Shown here: positions 43,626 through 52,327 of the stretch, piece after piece
How the letters are laid out: the number at the start of each line of letters is the position of its first letter
Numbering within the stretch: position 1 is the stretch's first letter
NCBI GenBank assembly: GCA_031423615.1
Contig: JANPFV010000041.1
Location: 1-62,480 of the forward strand
Length of the DNA stretch: 62,480 bases
Direction of reading: 5' to 3'
Source of the DNA: JADLGJ01 sp031423615
GTDB taxonomy: Bacteria > Omnitrophota > Gorgyraeia > Zapsychrales > JANLHA01
Program-made: the position numbers and the translations under genes
Notes under the pieces: model-generated
Told to the model about the DNA's origin: nothing
What the model saw: only the letters and a program-made list of their open reading frames with translations
Database searches by the model: none

Positions 43626-43979
43626 TTACGGGCTGAATTCCTTATGGATCTCCGCCATCCGGCCCTGCAGTTCTTTAAAATTTCTGTCGAGGATGGGAAG
43701 GGATTTCTCGACCGCCGCAATATCTTTAGCCGCGCAAAATCGCTCAATCTCCGTGCAGGTGATATGGACCGCTTTTGCGGAAATATTTCCCGCCGCGCCT
43801 TTGATCGAATGAATAATATCCTTTATCACATCAAAATTCTTTTCCGCAATCGCGGCCCGCAACGTGGGAGTCTTCTGGGAATAATCCTTGGCAAATATCT
43901 CAAATAACTCCAAGAGGAGTTCTTTGTCCCCCTGCACCCGTTCCATCACTTCACCCAAATCAATGACTTTTTCACTCAT
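43626..43979 (-). CDS. Histidine phosphotransfer (Hpt) protein
   Basis: The 117-residue protein is a four-helix Hpt domain with the site IIHSIKGAAGNI, where His57 carries the phosphate. It should move phosphate between the receiver of the hybrid kinase just upstream and a final response regulator. No other domain is present. It lies 24 bases after the kinase gene and precedes an AsmA-like gene. Confidence 0.92.
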   Translation of the reverse strand: MSEKVIDLGEVMERVQGDKELLLELFEIFAKDYSQKTPTLRAAIAEKNFDVIKDIIHSIKGAAGNISAKAVHITCTEIERFCAAKDIAAVEKSLPILDRNFKELQGRMAEIHKEFSP

Positions 43980-44003
43980 ATTGTTCCTTTTCTTTTAAAA
44001 ACT

Positions 44004-46301
44004 TTAAACCACATTTTCGATCGCTTCATAAAGTTTCTGCCGGTCGATCGGCTTAGAAACATAACCGTCCATCCCGGCGTCCAAGCATTTCTGGCGATCA
44101 CCGGCCATGGCGTGCGCCGTCAACGCGACAATCGGAATATGCTGTCCGGTTTTTTTTTCCGCCTCCCGAATCAGCCGAGTGGCTTCAAATCCGTCTAAGA
44201 CCGGCATTTGCGCATCCATCAGAATCACATCAAATTTTTCCTGCTCTAAATATTCCAAAACTTGTTTCCCGTTTTCAGCACCTTTCACCGACCAGCCCTT
44301 TTTCTCCAGCATCTTCGCCGCAATCTTCTGGTTGACAATATTGTCTTCGGCCAAAAGAATACGGACGGGGCGCGTATCTTTGACGGCGGCCTCAGGGACT
44401 GGCGCCGGAATGGTTTCCTCGACGGACTTTGCATGTTCAGCGACACGAAGTTTAGCGGTAAAAATAAAGGTACTGCCCTTAAATTCTTCGCTTTCCGCCC
44501 AAATCCGGCCGCCCATCAATTCCACCAAACGTTTCGAGATCGCCAAGCCTAAACCCGTCCCCCCGAAACGGCGCGTCGTCGACGCATCCGCCTGGGTGAA
44601 AGCTTCAAAAATCGTTTCCAATTTGTCCTTGGGAATACCCACCCCCTGATCCCGAACGGAAAACTGCAATTCACAAATCCCGTCCGTAATATTTAGAACC
44701 TTAACCGCGGTGGTAATTCTTCCTTGAAAAGTGAATTTGATGGCATTGTTGATCAAATTGACTAAGATCTGACGGATACGGACAGGATCTCCAATTAGAA
44801 ACTCGGGAATATTCGGGTCCAGTTCCCGAATAATATCCAATTTCTTATGACGGGACAAAACCTCCAGCCCTTTACAAACACTTTGAATAATGTGCGAAAC
44901 GCTTAACTCGATATTTTCCAGCTGGACCTTCCCCGCCTCGACGCGCGAAAGGTCAAGAATATCATTGAGCAAACTTAAAAGAACGTCTCCGGCGTTTTTA
45001 ATAGTGGACAAATTGTCGCGCTGTTCCGGCGTCAACTGAGTGTCCAAAGTCAAATCCACCAAACCCAAAATCGTATTCATGGGCGTGCGAACTTCGTGCG
45101 ACATATTTGCCAAAAATAAACTTTTGGAATTATTGGCTTCTTCAGCGGCAATTTTGGCTTTAACCAGCATTTGCTGGACGCGCTTCTGCTCGGTGATGTC
45201 CTGCATAATCCCGACGGACCCAACGATGTTGTCATTGGAATCTTTTAAAACATTGACCGAAAGGTCGACATCAATGACCGTTCCGTCTTTCTTCAACGCG
45301 CGCGTTTCAAAATGATGGCGGGACCCTGTCTTACGGATACCCTCGGCGCGGATTTTTTTCCATTCTTCTTGCGGATACAAACTGCTGATATGCTGCAAAT
45401 AAATGTCGTCTTTGTTTTTTCCCAGCATCTGTTCCGTATACCGATTCCAGGAAATGATGCGCTCTTGCTCGTCGGTCAAAGTAATCGCGGCCGCGCTATG
45501 GTCGAGAATAATGCGGATTTTATTTTCGGATTCGCGGATTTTTCTTTCCGCGATTTTTTGTTTTGTCATGTCGCGAAGAATCGTGATCGAACCGATGACT
45601 TTCTCTTCGCTGTCCTTGATAAATGACAATGAGAGGCCCACATCCAAAACACTTCCGTCTTTTTTATAGACCTGGGTCTCCACTTCATTAACGCCGCGGT
45701 TGTCCTTAGCCCGGGTCGTTAAAACGCGTTCCCACTCATTGGGCGGATAAATTTCATTGGCCGCTTTATTAAAGAGGTCTATCTTTTCCATGCCCAGCAT
45801 TTCCTGGACAAAAGGGTTCCATGCAGTCACGCGACCGTCCTGGTCGCAGACTAAAATTGCGACAGCGGAATTATTAAATACCGTCTGAAAAATTTCTTTG
45901 GATTCTTTAAGGTCCTTTTGGGCGCGCTTCGCGCCGGAAATGTCCTGCAGTATCCCGTCAAGAAAAAGCGGTTTTCCCTTGCTTTCCTTAACTGCGACCA
46001 AGGACAAACGGCATGTCAAAGGCCGTTGACTTTTGGTTGACACTTCAATTTCGGCTGCGGCCGCGGAAGATTGTTTGACAGCCGTCTCGGCCAGCGAACG
46101 ATAAAGTTTCTTGTCGAAAAAAATTTCATCGACGGCCAAAGACTCGAGATCCTCAGCGGCATAGCCCAAAAGGCAGCATAAAAAAGCATTGGCAAAAACA
46201 AAAGAATGTCGGCCCTCGAGGCCGATGCGAAATACACCCACCGGCATCGCGTCCATCAAAGCCCGCGCTTCAGTCCATAACGTTGGATTTGGATCACTCA
46301 T
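44004..46301 (-). CDS. Hybrid sensor histidine kinase with three PAS domains and receiver
   Basis: From ATG at 46301 (ATGA overlap with the small membrane gene) the protein has 765 residues and no membrane segment. PAS domains lie at about 10-125, 135-250 and 260-375. The HisKA box FLANMSHEVRTPMNTI holds His402, the ATPase has NLINNAIKFT, RDQGVGIPKD and GGTGLGLAIS, and the receiver's phosphoacceptor is Asp697 in VILMDAQMPVLDG. This is a cytoplasmic BarA-like relay kinase; its Hpt partner is the next gene. The signal is unknown. A longer frame upstream is noncoding overlap. Confidence 0.94.
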   Translation of the reverse strand: MSDPNPTLWTEARALMDAMPVGVFRIGLEGRHSFVFANAFLCCLLGYAAEDLESLAVDEIFFDKKLYRSLAETAVKQSSAAAAEIEVSTKSQRPLTCRLSLVAVKESKGKPLFLDGILQDISGAKRAQKDLKESKEIFQTVFNNSAVAILVCDQDGRVTAWNPFVQEMLGMEKIDLFNKAANEIYPPNEWERVLTTRAKDNRGVNEVETQVYKKDGSVLDVGLSLSFIKDSEEKVIGSITILRDMTKQKIAERKIRESENKIRIILDHSAAAITLTDEQERIISWNRYTEQMLGKNKDDIYLQHISSLYPQEEWKKIRAEGIRKTGSRHHFETRALKKDGTVIDVDLSVNVLKDSNDNIVGSVGIMQDITEQKRVQQMLVKAKIAAEEANNSKSLFLANMSHEVRTPMNTILGLVDLTLDTQLTPEQRDNLSTIKNAGDVLLSLLNDILDLSRVEAGKVQLENIELSVSHIIQSVCKGLEVLSRHKKLDIIRELDPNIPEFLIGDPVRIRQILVNLINNAIKFTFQGRITTAVKVLNITDGICELQFSVRDQGVGIPKDKLETIFEAFTQADASTTRRFGGTGLGLAISKRLVELMGGRIWAESEEFKGSTFIFTAKLRVAEHAKSVEETIPAPVPEAAVKDTRPVRILLAEDNIVNQKIAAKMLEKKGWSVKGAENGKQVLEYLEQEKFDVILMDAQMPVLDGFEATRLIREAEKKTGQHIPIVALTAHAMAGDRQKCLDAGMDGYVSKPIDRQKLYEAIENVV

Positions 46302-46588
46302 TTTTTCAGTTTGACATTTTTTAAGATCGCAATCAAAAACACACAAGCCACTAAAACAGTCAGTGCCGAAAGCGAATAACAAAAGACAAGGTTCCACTCT
46401 CTTTGACTCATCGTAGGAACAAAGGGACCTACTAGCAAACGGATCACCCATAAGCCGGAAAAGATCGCCGAGCCGGCCAGCAAAAACAAGAGGACCGCCA
46501 TCAAAAAAGAAATGACCAGGACGTAACAATTATAAAAAAACAAATTCCCTTGCGAAATTTTGCTGGCTGCTATTCCGATTCTTTCCAT
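46298..46588 (-). CDS. Small two-helix membrane protein
   Basis: The 96-residue protein has two hydrophobic segments (YVLVISFLMAVLLFLLAGSAI, about 21-42, and VFCYSLSALTVLVACVFLIA, about 68-87) with a polar loop and a basic end. No family is recognised. It lies one base after the M48 protease gene and overlaps the kinase start by 4 bases. Since the kinase lacks its own membrane part, this protein could be its membrane sensor, which is inference from position. Confidence 0.75.
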   Translation of the reverse strand: MERIGIAASKISQGNLFFYNCYVLVISFLMAVLLFLLAGSAIFSGLWVIRLLVGPFVPTMSQREWNLVFCYSLSALTVLVACVFLIAILKNVKLKK

Positions 46589-47356
46589 TTATTCTCCCGT
46601 GGGCCGCAACCGCCGGATTTCAGCTTTCACCGCCGTGATCCTGTCTTGAATATACGGATGAGACCGCAAAAGTAAGGGTGTGCTCCCCTTGTCACCTTCT
46701 TTTTCTAAAACCGCAAATGTTTTTAGCATACCATTAAGGTCGTAACCGGAAAGGTCCAGATACTTGAGGCCCAATTTATCCGCCTCATATTCGTCGCTAC
46801 GTCCATAAGCGGATGTGATCAAGGTCATCAAGGCCTGGGAACTCAAAGAAGTGATCTGCTTGGTCCATTCGGCCATTTCGACTTTATTTAAAAGATCACT
46901 CAACAGATTATAACCCAAGACCGCCTGATATTTTTTGATCGTATGCCGCGCCGCGCAATGACCGATTTCATGCGCCAGGACCGCGGCGATTTCATCATCC
47001 GTCGGAATTTTTTTAATCAATCCGGTATAAATATAAATATTCCCGCCGGGAACGGTAAACGCATTGAGCTCATCCTTTTCAATCACATAAAACTGATAGG
47101 AAAAATCCTGGCGGTCGGAAACTAAAGCTACCTTCTTTCCGATTCGGTTGATGCGGTCCGTCAAGGAAGGATCCGCAGAAAGTTTTTCAGTGGAAAGAAG
47201 CTGTTTGTGAATCGTCTGGCCCATAGTCACTTCTTGCGGCGTGGAAATAAAAATCAATTCCTGCCGGCCCGTGGCATTATTGTACGTCCCCACTGAGGCG
47301 CAGCCGCCCAACGTCAGGGCCGCGATAAAGATTATAAGATGTTTTATTTTATTCAT
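46589..47356 (-). CDS. M48 family metalloprotease lipoprotein (LoiP/BepA-like)
   Basis: The 255-residue protein begins with a lipoprotein signal (IIFIAALTLGGC, lipid on Cys19). The zinc site is VLAHEIGHCAARH (His129, Glu130, His133), and the third ligand is the Glu in GRSDEYEADKLG. These proteins degrade or repair outer-membrane proteins. The start is 34 bases after the HD gene. The protein lies in the periplasm, probably bound to a membrane. Confidence 0.93.
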   Translation of the reverse strand: MNKIKHLIIFIAALTLGGCASVGTYNNATGRQELIFISTPQEVTMGQTIHKQLLSTEKLSADPSLTDRINRIGKKVALVSDRQDFSYQFYVIEKDELNAFTVPGGNIYIYTGLIKKIPTDDEIAAVLAHEIGHCAARHTIKKYQAVLGYNLLSDLLNKVEMAEWTKQITSLSSQALMTLITSAYGRSDEYEADKLGLKYLDLSGYDLNGMLKTFAVLEKEGDKGSTPLLLRSHPYIQDRITAVKAEIRRLRPTGE

Positions 47357-47390
47357 CGATGATTACTCTCCGCTTGAAATAAACCGGACC

Positions 47391-47981
47391 TTATCTTTCA
47401 AACTTCACAACATTCTGCCACCAAAGATGGCTGTCCCATTTAGCGATCGTCGTCCACATTTTTTGCGCGCTTTTCGTTTTCAAATGTTCCGGTGCGCGCT
47501 TAAAAAAAAGCTTGGCTCCAGTATGACCGCGATCAAAATATTCTTTAGCCTGCAAAAGGCATTCCAGGATATCCGCATCGCGGGCGACAATACTTTCCTT
47601 CGTCGCCTGTTCATCGTAATCCTGGCGCATTTTTTGAAGAACCAAACGAATATTTCCGTCGAGATCAACGACCTGGTCCTTAAAAACCTTTTTCTCCGCG
47701 TCTTTAAAATCAATATAATAATGTCCCATTTTGTGCAAATCATTGATGCGCGATTCGTGGATATCGTTAAACAAAGCCATCACCACGGTTTTATACGGGT
47801 CGAGTTTTTCCAAATGGGCCAGATAAAAGGCGATCACCGCGGCGCGAAAGCAATGGTCGGCGACGGATTCCGGCTCCTTGATTCCCGCCACCCACCAGCC
47901 GCTGCGCTTGACATGTTTCAAAAGTCCGGCCTCGGCAAAAAAATTGACGGCCGCGGTTAAAGAAGGTTTTGTTTTTTTCAT
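47391..47981 (-). CDS. HD-domain protein with an Asn in place of the HD histidine
   Basis: The 196-residue protein matches the YfbR-like HD family of 5'-deoxynucleotidases: ESVADHCFRAAVIAFYLAH gives the first His (43), and MALFNDIHESRINDLHKMGHYYID is the region that normally reads HD followed by ExxxxD. Here Asn72-Asp73 replaces His-Asp. His is a metal ligand, so activity may be altered or lost, or the residue might be replaced by another. It follows rlmB with no gap. Confidence 0.85.
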   Translation of the reverse strand: MKKTKPSLTAAVNFFAEAGLLKHVKRSGWWVAGIKEPESVADHCFRAAVIAFYLAHLEKLDPYKTVVMALFNDIHESRINDLHKMGHYYIDFKDAEKKVFKDQVVDLDGNIRLVLQKMRQDYDEQATKESIVARDADILECLLQAKEYFDRGHTGAKLFFKRAPEHLKTKSAQKMWTTIAKWDSHLWWQNVVKFER

Positions 47982-48713
47982 TTAAGCTTCTTTATAATTC
48001 TTGCGTTGACAAAGAATTTCATAACACAAAATCGTCGTTGCGTGCGCGGCGTTAAAAGACATGCGGGGATTGGCCATGGGAATGGTCACCGCAATGTCTA
48101 AATGCTTGCGCACCACATCGCGAATTCCCTTTTGTTCAGAGCCCACGACGACGGCCAAAGGAAATTGGAATTTCGTTTCTGTCAGGTCCTGCCCGTCCTT
48201 TACGACCGAACCGGTGATCCAGAAACCTTCTTCTTTGGCCTTGGTCAATGCCAACGCGATATTAGCGACCTTGGCGACCCCGACATAATTGTCCCCGCCG
48301 CAGGCCACGCGTAAAACCGTTTCGGTCACCTCGACCGAATGGTGAGTCGGAAGAACAATATAAAAATGGCCCAGACAGCCAAGACTGCGGATGATCCCGC
48401 CTAAATTCTGCGGATCATTGAGTTCATCTAAAAAAACAAGCGTGCCCTTGTCCTTTTTGGCCTCTGCTAAGATGTCGGACAAAGTCCGGTAAGAAAATCC
48501 TTCGACCTCGGCGAGCAAGCCCTGCGAATTGACATCGCGGGCAAGCTTAAGCATTTTCGTCGCCGGCACCATGGTGACAGGAATTCCGAACTGTTTCGCC
48601 TTTTGATTCACATACGACGATTCCGGGTGGCCATGTTCGACAAAAATCCTCTTGATGCTTCGCGGATTGGATTTGATCCTTTCTAAAACAGGGTTACGCC
48701 CGTAGAGTCTCAT
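47982..48713 (-). CDS. rlmB: 23S rRNA (guanosine-2'-O-)-methyltransferase RlmB
   Basis: RlmB methylates a guanosine ribose in 23S rRNA. The 243-residue protein has the short N-terminal substrate domain (MRLYGRNPVLERIKSNPRSIKRIFVEHG) and the SPOUT knot with LDELNDPQNLGGIIRSLGCLGH, VVGSEQKGIRDVVRKH and IPMANPRMSFNAAHATTI. Length is standard. The start overlaps the stop of the small lipoprotein gene by 4 bases. Confidence 0.93.
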   Translation of the reverse strand: MRLYGRNPVLERIKSNPRSIKRIFVEHGHPESSYVNQKAKQFGIPVTMVPATKMLKLARDVNSQGLLAEVEGFSYRTLSDILAEAKKDKGTLVFLDELNDPQNLGGIIRSLGCLGHFYIVLPTHHSVEVTETVLRVACGGDNYVGVAKVANIALALTKAKEEGFWITGSVVKDGQDLTETKFQFPLAVVVGSEQKGIRDVVRKHLDIAVTIPMANPRMSFNAAHATTILCYEILCQRKNYKEA

Positions 48714-48979
48714 GGGACCATCTCAGTCGCCACGCTGGGTTGATTTTGGATCAAATTCCTGCGGCTATCGATTTTTTTTTGATAATCTTCTTCCACGATC
48801 TTTTTCTTTTGCAAATAATCGGCATAGGTCAACTTCTTTTGCAGATAATCCCTTTCCAGCGAATCGAGGTCCGCCTGATAAGCTGAAAATTGCTTGTCAT
48901 GGATAATGTCCTTGATCGGCCCGTCGGAGGTACATCCCGCCATAAATAAAATCCCCAAACACATAAACAAATTTTTCAT
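48710..48979 (-). CDS. Small lipoprotein with coiled coil
   Basis: The 89-residue product has a lipoprotein signal (MKNLFMCLGILFMAGC, lipid on Cys16) and a charged helix with repeated Asp-Tyr-x-x-Lys units (RDYLQKKLTYADYLQKKKIVEEDYQKK). GGAGGAAAGAGG precedes the start. No family is recognised. It overlaps rlmB by 4 bases. Confidence 0.75.
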   Translation of the reverse strand: MKNLFMCLGILFMAGCTSDGPIKDIIHDKQFSAYQADLDSLERDYLQKKLTYADYLQKKKIVEEDYQKKIDSRRNLIQNQPSVATEMVP

Positions 48980-49032
48980 TTTCCTCTTTCCTCCAATGGA
49001 CCCTTCATGTTGATAATGACAATACCCTTATG

Positions 49033-49791
49033 CTACCCCTCGGATGTCATAAAATTTCCGAATTTCATAAAAAAAGGCATAGATAAAATGACCGCCAAAA
49101 CCAAAAGCGAGAGAATCGAAAACCAGATACACAGGACATCGAAAAACCACCCCGTTCCGTTGCGCCGGGAGCAAAGATCTCGATAAGCGCTGCGCTGGCC
49201 TGTCCGGATTTTTTTGTAAGCATTCTCTTTAATCTGTCCTTCGGTTTTGTTAACATTGCCGCTTAAAATTTCACTGACGATCCGCGAATATTCTTGATTG
49301 TATTCGCATTCTTTCGCATCATGCAATTGGGTCGCATGCACTTGGTGAAATTTCCAGCCGCATTTCGCACAATAGGCGTTATAGGAAAGCCGGATCAAAA
49401 GAGAATCCACAACGTCGATAATGACCCAAGGGATCATTAAGAAAGATGTGAGGTTCAACGGCTGGACTAAAACCCGCTTATAATCCCTTCCCATTTTAAA
49501 ATGGTTACGGCTGAAAGAATATAAAAACTTGAATGTCCTCACTTTAAAATATGTTCCGATGACGTATTGCGCCCGCAGATATTCTCCCATTTCCCATTCG
49601 TTTAGAATTTCTTTGAGGACGCCGACTCCCCGCTGGATATCACCGCCGACTAAATTCGGGTCAAAGTCCTTGTCATCGCGAAAGCCCAGCGTGTCATCTT
49701 TCTCTACCGTCATTAAATTCGTGTCGCAGTAAAGACAGCGTTCGCGGTCATCGCTGTGAAAAACAATTTTGCAACGGGTGCATTTTTTCAT
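49033..49791 (-). CDS. Zinc-ribbon membrane protein of unknown function
   Basis: From ATG at 49791 the protein has 252 residues. It starts with a zinc ribbon (KKCTRCKIVFHSDDRERCLYCDT; two CxxC pairs), carries a second cysteine pair in YCAKCGWKFH, and has hydrophobic parts near 115-130 and at the end (FDVLCIWFSILSLLVLAVILSMPFF). The start overlaps the stop of the glycosyltransferase gene (ATGA), so it may help the sugar-modification genes. I do not know a family. Confidence 0.72.
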   Translation of the reverse strand: MKKCTRCKIVFHSDDRERCLYCDTNLMTVEKDDTLGFRDDKDFDPNLVGGDIQRGVGVLKEILNEWEMGEYLRAQYVIGTYFKVRTFKFLYSFSRNHFKMGRDYKRVLVQPLNLTSFLMIPWVIIDVVDSLLIRLSYNAYCAKCGWKFHQVHATQLHDAKECEYNQEYSRIVSEILSGNVNKTEGQIKENAYKKIRTGQRSAYRDLCSRRNGTGWFFDVLCIWFSILSLLVLAVILSMPFFMKFGNFMTSEG

Positions 49792-50519
49792 TTCTTGATG
49801 CCCAAAGCCAAATAAAAAATCGGTTTGAGTATGCTCCACCAGCCGACAATCGGTTTCATCTTTGTATAACCCAGACTTTTTGCCGGATAAATTTTGGTGA
49901 CCGGGGCTTCACAAAAACGATAACCCAGACGGATTGTTTTAAAAAGAATATACGGCTCCAGTTCATAAGTATTAAGCCAGGCTTGGTTAACATTGATCCG
50001 GTGGTCCTTAAACAAAGACAGACGCATGGCGCGAAAACCATTGGTGCTATCGGTCACCCGGTGACGCACCACCAAAGACAGTAAAAAGGGATGTAGCCGC
50101 GTCGCCCATTTCCGGTAAAACGGCATGTCTCCGCCGATCCGATTGCCGCCGATATAACGCGATCCTTGCACGATATCAAATCCTTGGTCGATGATAGGCG
50201 AAAGCAATCCCGGGATTTCATCGGGATTGTCCTTGTCGTTGCCGGCCATGATGACTAAGAGTTCATATCCGTTATCCATGGCGTATTGGATAGCGGTACG
50301 TATGGCCGCTCCCACTCCCCGGCGCATCGGATGCCTTATCGTTTGTACACCTTGCGGGGCGAAAGAACGGATCATTTCGCTCGTCCCGTCGTCGGATGAG
50401 TCGTCGACGATCAAATAGTCAACTTTCCCATAAACCGGTGAATTTAAAAACCGGCTGATGACACTTTTAAGTTTGACATTCTCGTTATACGCAACCGGGC
50501 AGACCAGACATCTTGGCAT
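49788..50519 (-). CDS. Family 2 glycosyltransferase (DPM1-like)
   Basis: The 243-residue protein has a GT-A fold: VCPVAYNEN, the UDP-sugar motif DYLIVDDSSDDGTSEMI, GVGAAIRTAIQYAMDNGYELLVIMAGNDKDNP, and a membrane-near C-terminal helix. The overall pattern is that of dolichyl-phosphate mannose synthase-type enzymes that load a sugar on a polyprenyl phosphate. The canonical DADG is AGNDKD here, which is a variant. It follows the acetyltransferase gene by 6 bases, suggesting action on a modified sugar. Confidence 0.88.
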   Translation of the reverse strand: MPRCLVCPVAYNENVKLKSVISRFLNSPVYGKVDYLIVDDSSDDGTSEMIRSFAPQGVQTIRHPMRRGVGAAIRTAIQYAMDNGYELLVIMAGNDKDNPDEIPGLLSPIIDQGFDIVQGSRYIGGNRIGGDMPFYRKWATRLHPFLLSLVVRHRVTDSTNGFRAMRLSLFKDHRINVNQAWLNTYELEPYILFKTIRLGYRFCEAPVTKIYPAKSLGYTKMKPIVGWWSILKPIFYLALGIKK

Positions 50520-50525
50520 AAAAAT

Positions 50526-51098
50526 TTATTCTTTCAGGCGCAGTTGATTATTTAAAAGCCCATAGTATTTCCGGCAGGCGGCGCAAAAATAGTCCGGCGA
50601 AAGTTTTCGTCCGCAACAGCAGGCGTATCCTAACGGCCGGCCCGGATTCCCGGCAACAATTTGATGATCCGCCACATTTTTGGTGACCACCGCTCCTGCT
50701 CCAATCACCGCGTATTCTCCGATGGTCAGACCGCACAGGATAACGGCATTGCTGCCGATTGAGGCCCCTTTTTTGACCAGAGTTTTTTCCAGAACCCACG
50801 GATCCCGGCGGACCGCGCGGGGATGGCGGTCATTAGTAAACGCCGCATTGGCCCCGCAAAAAACATTGTCTTGGAGAGTGACACCTTCAAAAACATTCAC
50901 GCCATTCTTTAAGGTCACACGATCCCCCAGCGACGAACCTTTTTCAATATAACAACCATCACAAATATTGCACTGCTCACCGACCACCGCGCCATCCTGA
51001 ATATTGGCAAAAGCCCATATCCTTGTGTTGTTGCCAATTTTTGCTCGCGTCCCGACGAGAGCTGTCTTGTGCTGAAAATATTTCTTCTTAGGGATCAA
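50526..51098 (-). CDS. Hexapeptide N-acetyltransferase (WbpD/WlbB-like) with zinc ribbon
   Basis: The 190-residue protein is a left-handed beta helix: residues 10-150 with NICDGCYIEKGSSLGDRVTLKNGVNVFEGVTLQDNVFCG, TLVKKGASIGSNAVILCG and AVIGAGAVVTKNVADH. It resembles WbpD/WlbB, which acetylates the 3-amino group of UDP-2-acetamido-3-amino sugars. A Cys-rich tail (CCCGRKL and CAACRKYYG) adds a zinc ribbon. The start is TTG at 51098, overlapping the TGA of the oxidoreductase gene, with GAGGT upstream. Confidence 0.87.
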   Translation of the reverse strand: MIPKKKYFQHKTALVGTRAKIGNNTRIWAFANIQDGAVVGEQCNICDGCYIEKGSSLGDRVTLKNGVNVFEGVTLQDNVFCGANAAFTNDRHPRAVRRDPWVLEKTLVKKGASIGSNAVILCGLTIGEYAVIGAGAVVTKNVADHQIVAGNPGRPLGYACCCGRKLSPDYFCAACRKYYGLLNNQLRLKE

Positions 51099-52111
51099 GC
51101 GATGACCTCGGGCATGCCGCCTTTTTCAATGGAACGTTGTGTGGCGCATAAGGCGCGAACTACGCGATATCCTTTATCGGCATCCGCGCGATCCGGCGGT
51201 TTATTGTTTATGACACAGTCGATAAAATATTGGGCCTGCACTTTGAGCGGTTCATGAAAACCCATATTGGGAATTGTGATACTCCCCTCACGCGATAAAA
51301 GCTGAAACTCCCCATAACTTTCATAAAATTTTGAAGTGCGCTCGACGTGTTTATCATAAAGGCGAATAGGACCGAGATTGTCTAAATCGTCCCAGACGAC
51401 CATTTTCTTGTCACCGACGATGGTAATCTGCCGGACTTTTTTAGGGTCCAGCCAGCTCACATGAATGTTGACCATGATCTTTCCGGGATATTCCAACGAA
51501 GCAAAAGCTACGTCCTCGAGACTTTGACCCAAATATTTCTGGCCGCAAGCCGATACCTTTAAAGCGGCGGAATCAAAAAGATAATCAAAAACGGAAATGT
51601 CATGCGGCGCTAAATCCCAAAGCGCATTCACATCGTAACGGAAAGGCCCCAGATTGGTCCTTTCCGAATGGGCATACTGGATCGTTCCCAGCTCGCCCGA
51701 CTTGATGTATTCCTTAAGCCGCACAATCCCTTGATTAAAAACAAAAATATGACCCACCATCAACAATTTTTTATTTTGGTCGGCGATGGTTTTTAATTTT
51801 AAACATTCTTCCGGATGCAAGGCGAGCGGCTTTTCGCAAAGAACGTGTTTGCCGTGTTCCAAGGCTTCTTTGCTGAATTGAAAATGAGTGTTCGTCGGGG
51901 ACGCCACACAAATCGCGTCGATCTGCGGGTCTTCCAGGATTTCGCGGTAATTCTTTGTCGTTTTGACGTCGGGATAAAGGACTTTGATGGATTTGAGACG
52001 TTCCTCGTCAAGATCAGCGCAAACAACGACTTGGGAATTGGCGAGCTGATTGAAAATACGGATATGGTTAGGGCCCCAATGGCCGCAGCCGATAATACCT
52101 ATACGAATCAA
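51095..52111 (-). CDS. Gfo/Idh/MocA-family sugar-nucleotide oxidoreductase (WbpB/WlbA-like)
   Basis: The 338-residue protein has an N-terminal Rossmann fold (IRIGIIGCGHWGPNHIRIF) and the family motif EKPLALHPEECLKL with catalytic Lys, followed by the substrate domain (WDLAPHDISVFDYL). With the acetyltransferase next door it fits WlbA/WbpB, which oxidises UDP-GlcNAc(A) at C3 in the synthesis of diaminosugars. The aminotransferase (WbpE) that would join them is not here. The start is TTG at 52111 with GGGAGG upstream. Confidence 0.88.
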   Translation of the reverse strand: MIRIGIIGCGHWGPNHIRIFNQLANSQVVVCADLDEERLKSIKVLYPDVKTTKNYREILEDPQIDAICVASPTNTHFQFSKEALEHGKHVLCEKPLALHPEECLKLKTIADQNKKLLMVGHIFVFNQGIVRLKEYIKSGELGTIQYAHSERTNLGPFRYDVNALWDLAPHDISVFDYLFDSAALKVSACGQKYLGQSLEDVAFASLEYPGKIMVNIHVSWLDPKKVRQITIVGDKKMVVWDDLDNLGPIRLYDKHVERTSKFYESYGEFQLLSREGSITIPNMGFHEPLKVQAQYFIDCVINNKPPDRADADKGYRVVRALCATQRSIEKGGMPEVIA

Positions 52112-52233
52112 AGCGACCTCCCGATCAATAGGTCATTCCCGCGCGCCTTTCACGGCCACCCACAAACGCTCATGGATCATCCGCTGAAGGCCGAGGAAGT
52201 AACGTGTTTGTTATTGTCTAAAATGCTATCGAC

Positions 52234-52239
52234 ATTATA
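52234..52239 (-). promoter_or_regulatory. Candidate -10 for the leftward sugar-modification operon
   Basis: TATAAT on the minus strand lies 123 bases upstream of the oxidoreductase start. A weak T-rich -35 is in the correct place. The 216-base divergent gap otherwise holds an AT-rich stretch near 52255-52280 and a weak plus-strand TAGAAT (52297-52302). Confidence 0.4.
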
Positions 52240-52327
52240 GGCAATTTACCCCCAGTTAAAAATAATAATTTTTTATATTTATTCCGCTTTTCTGGATAGA
52301 ATCATCATAGGACAACAACAAAAAACC

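Noticed and set aside
46302..46529. Longer N-terminus for the hybrid kinase
   Set aside because: The added 76 residues are an antisense-like reading of the small membrane gene in another frame; the ATGA overlap at 46298-46301 is the normal coupling.
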